A program made the translations under genes and the position numbers. A DNA stretch of 64,000 nt from Caulobacter segnis ATCC 21756 (lineage in GTDB: Bacteria > Pseudomonadota > Alphaproteobacteria > Caulobacterales > Caulobacteraceae). Positions 42,765 to 49,768 of this stretch are shown in pieces. Within the stretch, counting starts at the first letter, position 1. Each line of letters begins with the position of its first letter. Below the pieces are notes generated by a model. The model worked only from the letters and a program-made list of their open reading frames with translations, did not search any database and was not told where the DNA came from. Location: contig NC_014100.1 in NCBI RefSeq assembly GCF_000092285.1, positions 3,534,001-3,598,000 of the forward strand. Direction: 5' to 3'.

Positions 42765-43483
42765 GCCAGGCTGGCCCGGCGGCGCGCCTTGCGCGCGATC
42801 AGGTCCTCGATATTGCCCATCGAGGCGATGATCCAGTGGGCGGCGCGCAGCAGGCCCGACTGGTGCAGCTTCTCAAGCGGCTCGCCCGTGACCGCGGCGA
42901 GCCGGTCGGGCGCCAGGGTGAAGACGTCGGGCAGCGCGTAGCTGGTCCCGTCGTCCAGCTTGATCTCGACATCGATCGGCTCGATCAGGCCCAGCTCGTC
43001 GAAGAAGGCGAACATCGGCCCGGCGATCTCCAGGCCGTCGTGGATCTGGCCCAGGGCGATGCTGACGCCCTGAAGGTAGGGCGCGTTGCCCCCGGCCGGC
43101 AGGAACAGGGGCTCGCCCTCTTCTCGGCTGATGCGCGGGTGGTCGAGATCGACGTGGATCATCGGGCGGGGCTCGGCGCCCAGGGCGTCGCGCTGCAGGG
43201 CGATCGAGAAGGGGCCGCGCCGTTGCACCGCAGGAACGTAGCGAGCGTTCCAACCCGTCTCGTCCAGGAAGAGGTTTTCGTCCCGATCCAGGCCCAGCAG
43301 CACCACCGCCTGGTAGGCGCCCGCGGCGTCCTTGCGGATCAGGATCGGATATTCGCGCTGCGCCGCCTCGAACTCGGTGGGCAGGATCAGGGTCTGATTG
43401 ATCGCGTCCCCAAAGGCCGCGCCGTGGCCGGCGATCACCCGCAGGTCGGCGTGATCGACATTGTTCAGAAGCACTCGGTTCAT
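42761..43483 (-). CDS. SapC family protein
   Basis: A 240-residue protein of the SapC family (first noted near a Campylobacter S-layer gene). The family pattern is clear: HADLRVIAGHGAAFGDAINQ near the N terminus, the central EPLFLPAGGNAPYLQGVSIA, and IDVEIKLDDGTSYALPDVFT near the C terminus. In Caulobacter and Xanthomonas, SapC proteins accompany carbohydrate TonB receptors and halogenases. No enzymatic activity is established. The ATG at 43483 is preferred, and the GTG at 43495 has no better ribosome site. A terminator-like hairpin separates it from the upstream receptor gene. Confidence 0.87.
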   Translation of the reverse strand: MNRVLLNNVDHADLRVIAGHGAAFGDAINQTLILPTEFEAAQREYPILIRKDAAGAYQAVVLLGLDRDENLFLDETGWNARYVPAVQRRGPFSIALQRDALGAEPRPMIHVDLDHPRISREEGEPLFLPAGGNAPYLQGVSIALGQIHDGLEIAGPMFAFFDELGLIEPIDVEIKLDDGTSYALPDVFTLAPDRLAAVTGEPLEKLHQSGLLRAAHWIIASMGNIEDLIARKARRRASLA

Positions 43484-43515
43484 AGCGGGCCGCACTCACG
43501 CTGTTAGGCGTACTT

Positions 43516-43553
43516 CAAAGGAAGAAAGGGGCCGCCGCAAGCGCGGTGGCCCC
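43516..43553 (-). terminator. Terminator/attenuator between the TonB receptor and the sapC operon
   Basis: Minus-strand stem formed by plus-strand arms 43528-43538 and 43543-43553 (11 pairs, one wobble) with a four-base loop, then TTTCTTCCTTT. It lies 30 bases after the receptor stop and 32 bases before sapC, so sapC expression may be by read-through. Confidence 0.75.
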
Positions 43554-43582
43554 TCCCTTAGGCTTCCAGGAGACTTCCGGTC

Positions 43583-46500
43583 CTAGAAGCGGTAGCGAGC
43601 GCCGAGCAGGAAGCGACGATCCAGCTCTTGAGCGAACCACAGTTGGTTCGGATCGCGAGCGTAGGTGCGCACGTGCTCCTTGGTCAGGTTGATGCCTTCG
43701 AACGAGACCGCCAGCTTCGGCGTGACGTCGTAGCTGATGTTGAAGTCGATCTGCGTGAAGGGCGCGACATAGACCGGGTTCCGCGAACCACCGCGGTTGG
43801 TGGCTTGCAGGAACTTGTCACGCCAGTTGTAGGTCAGGCGCGCCGAGATGCCGTTCTTGTCGTAGATCAGCGTGGCGTTGGCCGTGTCCGACAGACCCAG
43901 CAGAGCGAACTGGTCTTGCGACGGGCTCGCGCCGTTGTCGAATTCGACGTCGCCGCGCACCATGGTGTAGGCGCCCGAGATGCCGATGCCGGTGTCGCCG
44001 AAGAAGTGCTGAGCCGCGATTTCGAAACCGTGGATCTTGCCGGTCCGGTTGTTGATCGGCTTGGACACTTGGAAGTTCATCAGCGGATCGCTGCTGTTCG
44101 GCGCGATGTCCACCGCGGCCAGGATCTGGTCGACGAAGGCTTGGTTCAGGTCGCCGCCAGCGATGCGGTTGGCTTGGAACTGAGCCTGAGCCGCCGCCGA
44201 GGAGCCGGTGGTCTGCAGCAGGGCGGCCATCGTGAACAGGTTGACGTCGGTCTGGTCGGCGCCGATGGCCGTCAGCAGCGCCTTGGCCGTGCCCGAACGC
44301 GTGCCGTCCGCGCCGGAGCTGACGTCACGCAGACCGAACAGGTTCTGCGTGAAGGTGCCGGTGCCGACGAAGTTGTTCACGCGCTTCTCGAAGAAGCCGG
44401 CCGAAACGAAGCTGCTGGGCTTGTAGTACCACTCCAGCGAGACGTCGAAGTTGTCCGAGATCAGCGGCTCCAGGTCCGGGTTGCCGCTGGTGCCCAGCGG
44501 GATGGCCCCGTTGGCGACCGGACGGTTCGGCGTGCCGACCGTCTGGGCGGCGAACAGGTTGCCGTAGTCCGGGCGGGCGATCGTGCGGCTGAACGAGAAG
44601 CGGCCGATCAGGTCGTCCCGGATGTCGACGCTGAAGTCCAGGGCCGGCAGCAGGTTGTTGTACTTGCCCTTGCCCGACAGCGGCGAATAGGTGCTGGCGG
44701 TGTCGAGGCGGAAGTCGTTGTCGGCGGTCCAGACGATGGCGCTGGGAGTCCGGATGAGCGAGGTCGACGTCACGTCGGTGCGCTCATAGCGGACGCCGGT
44801 GACCAGGGTCGCGGGACGACCGGCCAGTTCCGACTTCCAGGTGACCTGGGCGTAGCCGGCCAGGATGTCTTCGTCGACCTGGTTGCGGGCTTGGCCCGTG
44901 ATGCCGACCGCGTTGCCGCGAGCGACATACGGCGCCGACATGGCGTTGTAGAGGTCGATCGCGTTGGCGCGGAACGAGACGAGGCCCGCGCCGCTCTGCT
45001 GCAGGTCGAACTCGTTGAACTGGCAGGCCATGCAGAAGGCCTTGACCAGGTTGCCGGCGTACTGCTGCACGTCGCGCGGGTTCGAGATACCCCAGCTGCC
45101 CAGGTCCTGCTGCGTCGAGCTGGACGCCTGGACCATCTTCGTGGTGCGGTAGTCGAAACCGGCGTCGAAGCGGCTGCCGTTGTCGTCCAGATCCCAGGTC
45201 AGGTCGCCCCGGATTTCCTTGACTTCGTGCTTCTGGCTGTTGGTCCAGGTGCGCGCCACCTGGCTGCCCAGGTCGCCCACGTCCATCACGCCATTGCCGT
45301 TGCCGCGCGGGGCCGCGTCGTTGATCGTGATCTTCTGGACCGGAACCTTGCCGCTGTAGTCGACCGAGTGCGACGAGACGATCGGCGCGCCGATCGACAC
45401 GGTGGTCGAGCTGGTGCCGTTCGGCGAGTCCGGACCGGAGTCGGCCTTCGAGATGTGGCCGTCCAGGCGGACGCGGACGCGATCGGACAGGTCCCATTCG
45501 GCGTTCAGGCCGTAGGACTTCAGGGTGTCTTCGTTGCTGCGATACTGCTGCTCGAAGCCCATGTCCTTGGTGCCGCTGAGCGTTTCCGACAGCAGAACGG
45601 CGGTGGCGACGACCGGATTGTTGTCGAAGGTGACCTTGTCGAACGGACGATTGAACCAGTTGGTGCTGTCGTTGCGGCGCTCGAACGACTTGTTCTGCGC
45701 GTACAGCACGTCGGCCGTGATGGTCAGGCTGTCGGTCGGGCGGTACTGCGCCGTCAGCTGGCCGTTGATCCGCTCACGCTCGCCTTGCGAGAAGTGGTAG
45801 CGGCTGTCGTTGGGGATCGCCACCAGCGTCGAACCGCTGGCCGGCGCGTTGGTGATCTGGGTCGCGCCGCCGTTACGGACGAAGCCGTTGGCCGGATTGA
45901 TGAAATCCGAATAGGTGCGGATGTTCCAGTCGTTCGACGTGACGCTGCGGCTGGTGAAGTCGCGCTTCTGGTAGGCGCCGAACAGGGCGACGCCGAACTT
46001 CTTGTCGTCGTCGGTCCAGTTCAGCAGGCCCGAGACTTCCGGCGTGATCTTGTGGCCGAAGTCGTCGACCTTCTTGTCCATGCTCTGGTCGTAGACGCCC
46101 TTGACGCCGATGCTGCCGCTCAGGCCGCTCTCGCGCGCGTCCAGCGGGTGACGGGTCTTGACGTTGATCGTGGCGCCGATGCCGCCCGACGGAATGGCCG
46201 CGCGGCCGGTCTTGTAGACCTCCAGCGTGGTCACGCCTTCCGAGGCGAGGTTCGAGAAGTCGAACGAACGGCTGGTGCCGCCCGCGGTGTCCGACGACTG
46301 GTCGCCGCCGACCGTGGCGACGTTGGCCGTCGGCATGGTGCGGCCGTTCAGGGTCACCAGGTTGAAGCCGCCGCCGAAGCCGCGGACCGTGACCTGCGAG
46401 CCTTCGCCGTTGGTGCGGTCGATGGACACGCCGGTGATCCGCTGCAGCGATTCAGCCAGGTTGGTGTCCGGGAACTTGCCGATGTCTTCGGCCGAGATGG

Positions 46501-46687
46501 CGTCGACCACGCCGCTGTTGGTGCGCTTGATCTCGATCGAGCGCTCGAGCGAGGCGCGAATGCCCGTGATGACGATCTCATCGACGGTGGTGGTTGTGGT
46601 CTGCTGAGCCAGCGCCGGGCTGGCGAACATGGCCGCCGTGATGGCGACGCAAGAGGCAGACGCGTTCAAGCGACGAAGCCGCTTCAT
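43583..46687 (-). CDS. TonB-dependent receptor (carbohydrate type), second of the galactan locus
   Basis: A 1034-residue outer membrane receptor. Signal peptide to ALAQQ, TonB box VDEIVITGIR, plug domain with GKFPDTNLAESLQRITGVSI and QVTVRGFGGGFNLVTLNGR, then a 22-strand barrel ending RRFLLGARYRF with the terminal Phe. The ATG follows GGGGGAA. Family traits (long extracellular loops, no iron-siderophore features) and the downstream SapC/JmjC/halogenase genes fit the group used for plant polysaccharides in Caulobacter. The upstream gap holds two LacI-type palindromes. The ligand is inferred to be galactan-derived oligosaccharide from the neighbouring enzymes. Confidence 0.93.
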   Translation of the reverse strand: MKRLRRLNASASCVAITAAMFASPALAQQTTTTTVDEIVITGIRASLERSIEIKRTNSGVVDAISAEDIGKFPDTNLAESLQRITGVSIDRTNGEGSQVTVRGFGGGFNLVTLNGRTMPTANVATVGGDQSSDTAGGTSRSFDFSNLASEGVTTLEVYKTGRAAIPSGGIGATINVKTRHPLDARESGLSGSIGVKGVYDQSMDKKVDDFGHKITPEVSGLLNWTDDDKKFGVALFGAYQKRDFTSRSVTSNDWNIRTYSDFINPANGFVRNGGATQITNAPASGSTLVAIPNDSRYHFSQGERERINGQLTAQYRPTDSLTITADVLYAQNKSFERRNDSTNWFNRPFDKVTFDNNPVVATAVLLSETLSGTKDMGFEQQYRSNEDTLKSYGLNAEWDLSDRVRVRLDGHISKADSGPDSPNGTSSTTVSIGAPIVSSHSVDYSGKVPVQKITINDAAPRGNGNGVMDVGDLGSQVARTWTNSQKHEVKEIRGDLTWDLDDNGSRFDAGFDYRTTKMVQASSSTQQDLGSWGISNPRDVQQYAGNLVKAFCMACQFNEFDLQQSGAGLVSFRANAIDLYNAMSAPYVARGNAVGITGQARNQVDEDILAGYAQVTWKSELAGRPATLVTGVRYERTDVTSTSLIRTPSAIVWTADNDFRLDTASTYSPLSGKGKYNNLLPALDFSVDIRDDLIGRFSFSRTIARPDYGNLFAAQTVGTPNRPVANGAIPLGTSGNPDLEPLISDNFDVSLEWYYKPSSFVSAGFFEKRVNNFVGTGTFTQNLFGLRDVSSGADGTRSGTAKALLTAIGADQTDVNLFTMAALLQTTGSSAAAQAQFQANRIAGGDLNQAFVDQILAAVDIAPNSSDPLMNFQVSKPINNRTGKIHGFEIAAQHFFGDTGIGISGAYTMVRGDVEFDNGASPSQDQFALLGLSDTANATLIYDKNGISARLTYNWRDKFLQATNRGGSRNPVYVAPFTQIDFNISYDVTPKLAVSFEGINLTKEHVRTYARDPNQLWFAQELDRRFLLGARYRF

Positions 46688-46847
46688 AGCCGTTCCCCCT
46701 AATAAATGCCCTCTATGGGGCGATGTTATTGTTACGATCCGGAAGCATTTCCCGGCCGCTCTTCCCGTTCTTGGCGCCCGATAGACAACCAGGGCACGAG
46801 AGACGAGTTAGCGGTAACATCGGTCCACGACTGCCGCAACGCCAAAA

Positions 46848-46861
46848 TGACAGCGCTAGCA
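46848..46861. promoter_or_regulatory. LacI-type operator candidate 1 upstream of TonB receptor
   Basis: TGACAGCGCTAGCA, a near-palindrome centred on AGCGCT, 161 bases before the receptor start. It resembles LacI-family operators such as the TGGTAGCGCTAACA type used by Caulobacter XylR. Confidence 0.45.
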
Positions 46862-46983
46862 ATCTTTTTTCAAGCAGTTTTTCGGGCCATTCTTATGACA
46901 AATGGACAGCCTGGCGGGCGGTCTTCGGCGGCGCCACACAAAGCCGCGCCGCCGGGTTCGCGAGAAGGTTGATTATTTCAGCG

Positions 46984-46999
46984 TGGTAACCGGTTTCCA
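46984..46999. promoter_or_regulatory. LacI-type operator candidate 2 upstream of TonB receptor
   Basis: TGGTAACCGGTTTCCA, palindromic at 14 of 16 positions with the central CG pair typical of LacI-family sites. It lies in the 390-base gap 46688-47077 between the GH2 stop and the receptor start, which otherwise holds no gene I can support. It has an AT-rich patch near 46862-46880 that may include the promoter. Confidence 0.5.
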
Positions 47000-47077
47000 T
47001 GCATACAAACGCATCGAGACGAGCGCCGCTTCCAGCGCTCGTCTCGCAAAGGCTCACAGAATTTTCGCGGTGCGGCG

Positions 47078-49570
47078 TCAGCCGGCCGTCAGGTCGAGGG
47101 CAGCACTCTTCAGGCCAGGCGCGCTGACGACCACCCTGCCCCGCCCCGACTGATTCTGCCGGGTGCGGACGATACCCTGGGCCAGGCCGTTGAACGCCTT
47201 GCGCTGAAGCGCGACGTCCGCTTCGTGGCTCGTTGGGTTTCCATTACCGACGCCAATCAGGTCGATCGGGCCCGAAAGCTCGAAGCGGACCAGGTCTTCG
47301 GCGCGCGGAACAGGGCGGCCCTTGGCGTCCAGCACCTCGACCTTCAGCACCGCCACGTCCTGGCCGTCGGCGGCGAGGCGGACGCGGTCGGCCGTCAGGC
47401 GCAGAGCGGCGGCGGGGCCGGCGGTCTCGCGGCGCTCGCGCAGGATCACCTTGCCGTTCTTGTAGCCATGAGCCTCCAGCACGCCCGGCGCGTAAGGCAC
47501 GGACCACTCGACGTGATGGTTGGCCTTCACATCGCGGACGCCCTGGCTCTTGCCGTTGAGGAACAGCTCGACCTTGTCGCAGTTGCTGTGCGCCCAGACC
47601 GCGATCGGCTGACCCTCGCGGCCTTCCCAGTTCCAGTGCGGCAGCAGGTGCAGCAGCGGCTCGGACCGCCACCAGGCGCGGTAGTAATAGTAGTTGTCCT
47701 TCGGGAAGCCGCAGGTGTCGAACGCCCCGAAGTGCGAGCTGATGCTGGGCCAGCGGTTGAACGGCGTCGGCTCGCCGCGATAGTCGAAGCCGGTCCAGAT
47801 GAAGCCGCCCGCCATCCACGGCCGGTCGGCCGCGTGGCTCCACCACTTCTCGGCGGTCGTCGCCCACCAGGGGTGGTCGGTGTCGTAGGCCGGGACATAG
47901 GACTTGGCCTCGTCTCGGACATACTCGCCCCGCGTCGTCACCACGCTGGCGCTCTCGCTGCCGATGATCGGCACGTTCGGGAAGCGGGCGTGGAAGTCGT
48001 CCATCTTCTCGTGACGGTAATTGAAGCCCTGCACGTCGATGACGGCGCTGATGCCCTCGCCGAAGCCGTTGTCCATGGCGGCGGTGACCAGGCGGGTCGG
48101 GTCGAGCCGATTGACCAGGCGCTTCATCGTCGTGGCGACCTTGACGCCGCGCGCGGTGGCCTGCTGCGGCTCCTCGTTGCCGATCGACCACAGGATCACC
48201 GAAGGGTGGTTGCGGTCTCGGCGCACCAGCCGCTCCAGCTCGTCCATCGAGGTCGGATCGCTGGACATCCGGCGGGTCTCGTCGATCACGAGGATCCCCA
48301 GGCGGTCGCAGGCCTCCAGCAGCTCCGGCGTCGGCGGATTGTGGGCGGCGCGATAGGCGTTGCTGCCCATCGACTTCAGCTGTTCCAGGCGCCAGACCTG
48401 CAGGGCGTCCGGGATCGCCGCGCCGACGCCGGCGTGATCCTGGTGGTTGCAGCTGCCCTTCAGCTTCACCGGCTTGTCGTTCAGGAAGAAGCCCCGCTGG
48501 CCGTCGAAGCGGATCGAGCGGACCCCGAAGCGCGTGACGAAGCGGTCCACGACGGCGCCGCCGACCTTGGTCTCGGTGACCAGGGTATAGAGGTGCGGGT
48601 TCTCGAGGCTCCACAGCACCGGATCGGCCAGGGTGACGGTCTGGGACAGGCTCTGGCGCTCCCAGGCCGGCAGGCGGCCGGCGGCGGGGGCGACGGCCAG
48701 GACGGGCTTGCCGGCGGCGTCCAACACCGCGTGCGAAACCTCGAAGGCCTGGGCCGCGTCGGACTCGTTGATCAGGTCGGTGTCGATCTGGACCGTGCCG
48801 TCGACCTTGGCGCGGACGAAGACGCCCCACTGCGGCACGTGCACCGGCGCGGTCTTGACCAGCCAGACGTGGCGGTAGAGCCCCGCCCCTTCATAGAACC
48901 AGCCCTCGCCCAGGCTGGCGTCGACGCGGACCGTGACCAGGTTGTCGCCGCCGATGTTGGCGATGTCGGTGATGTCGACGCGGAACGGCGAGTAACCGCT
49001 GTCCTCGCGCTCGAGGATGTAGCCGTTGACCATCACCAGGGCGTCGCGGAAGGCGCCGTCGAACTCGATCGACAGGCGCTTGCCGGCGTCGCCTGCCGGC
49101 AGGGCGAAGCTCTTGCGGTACCAGCCGACGCTGTTCTCGGGGAACTCGCGGCCCAGCGCCTTGTAGCCGTGGGCGGCGCGCAGGTCCTCGTCGTCCGGCT
49201 TGCCCGAGGGCTTGTAGTCGAGGTTGTTGGCGAACGGCAGCTCGACGGCCCAGTCGTGCGGCAGCGTCACCGGCTTCCAGGCGCTGTCGTCGAAGTCGGC
49301 CTGCGCGGCGGCCGCCACCCACCAGTTGGGCGCGCTGGCGCCGGCCTTGGCGTAGGTGCGCTGGTTGGCGCCGAAGCCGAAATCCTTGGCCGGGTCAGAG
49401 GCGTGCCCCAACGCGAAGCGCCAGCCGAAATCGAGCGACGAACGCTCCCGCGGGCCAAGGTCGACAGCGGGCACGGGCGATGCGACCGCCGCGGCGGCGC
49501 GCGAAGCATTGGCCAGAAGGGCGGCGCCCCCGGCGGCGGCCAGAGCCTGGCGTCGGTTGATCTGAGCCAT
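47078..49570 (-). CDS. Glycoside hydrolase family 2 beta-galactosidase, Tat-exported
   Basis: An 830-residue GH2 enzyme. The N terminus NRRQALAAAGGAALLANA is a Tat-type signal, so the enzyme should be periplasmic. Sugar-binding domain with DFDDSAWKPVTLPHDWAVEL and VGWYRKSF, immunoglobulin-like domains, then the catalytic barrel. Acid/base E466 is in WSIGNEEP and nucleophile E539 in IIGSESAS. RGFFLNDKPVKLKGSCNHQD is also typical. A C-terminal DUF4982-like and Big-like region (QPIAVWAHSNCDKVELFLNG) follows. GAGAGG lies eight bases before the ATG at 49570. It likely releases galactose from galacto-oligosaccharides made by the GH53 enzyme. Confidence 0.92.
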   Translation of the reverse strand: MAQINRRQALAAAGGAALLANASRAAAAVASPVPAVDLGPRERSSLDFGWRFALGHASDPAKDFGFGANQRTYAKAGASAPNWWVAAAAQADFDDSAWKPVTLPHDWAVELPFANNLDYKPSGKPDDEDLRAAHGYKALGREFPENSVGWYRKSFALPAGDAGKRLSIEFDGAFRDALVMVNGYILEREDSGYSPFRVDITDIANIGGDNLVTVRVDASLGEGWFYEGAGLYRHVWLVKTAPVHVPQWGVFVRAKVDGTVQIDTDLINESDAAQAFEVSHAVLDAAGKPVLAVAPAAGRLPAWERQSLSQTVTLADPVLWSLENPHLYTLVTETKVGGAVVDRFVTRFGVRSIRFDGQRGFFLNDKPVKLKGSCNHQDHAGVGAAIPDALQVWRLEQLKSMGSNAYRAAHNPPTPELLEACDRLGILVIDETRRMSSDPTSMDELERLVRRDRNHPSVILWSIGNEEPQQATARGVKVATTMKRLVNRLDPTRLVTAAMDNGFGEGISAVIDVQGFNYRHEKMDDFHARFPNVPIIGSESASVVTTRGEYVRDEAKSYVPAYDTDHPWWATTAEKWWSHAADRPWMAGGFIWTGFDYRGEPTPFNRWPSISSHFGAFDTCGFPKDNYYYYRAWWRSEPLLHLLPHWNWEGREGQPIAVWAHSNCDKVELFLNGKSQGVRDVKANHHVEWSVPYAPGVLEAHGYKNGKVILRERRETAGPAAALRLTADRVRLAADGQDVAVLKVEVLDAKGRPVPRAEDLVRFELSGPIDLIGVGNGNPTSHEADVALQRKAFNGLAQGIVRTRQNQSGRGRVVVSAPGLKSAALDLTAG

Positions 49571-49592
49571 GGGGCGAACCTCTCGATAAGTC

Positions 49593-49628
49593 AAAAAAAT
49601 GGGGAGGAGGCATGTGGCCTCCTCCCCA
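49593..49628 (-). terminator. Rho-independent terminator between the TonB receptor and GH2 genes
   Basis: On the minus strand, TGGGGAGGAGGC, a five-base loop, GCCTCCTCCCCA (plus arms 49617-49628 and 49600-49611), then seven T. A perfect 12-bp stem, placed between the receptor stop (49769) and GH2 start (49570). It should cut GH2 off from the receptor transcript or attenuate it. Confidence 0.92.
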
Positions 49629-49660
49629 GCGCAGGGAACGTCGGGGAGGATCGACGTTCT

Positions 49661-49699
49661 CGAGCCTGTCCGTTTCCGATGGAACATCGGAAACGGATA
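49661..49699. repeat. REP-like palindrome with CGTTTCCGAT core
   Basis: CCGTTTCCGAT (49670-49680), GGAAC, ATCGGAAACGG (49686-49696), within a larger partial arm pair. It is the second copy of the family seen at 16609-16658. Confidence 0.65.
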
Positions 49700-49768
49700 A
49701 GCAGCTCGATTTCAAACATTTAGAACGTGGCGGGCGGCGAAACCGCCCTCGCCTTCGGCTGCAACGTT

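Noticed and set aside
43628..46702. Long + strand frame opposite the TonB receptor (1024 codons)
   Set aside because: Composition is Arg/Val/Asp-rich shadow of the receptor codons, with no recognisable motif.
46730..46822. Inverted CGATGTTA / TAACATCG pair before the TonB receptor
   Set aside because: Arms are short and some 75 bases apart, and the two LacI-type palindromes are better operator candidates.
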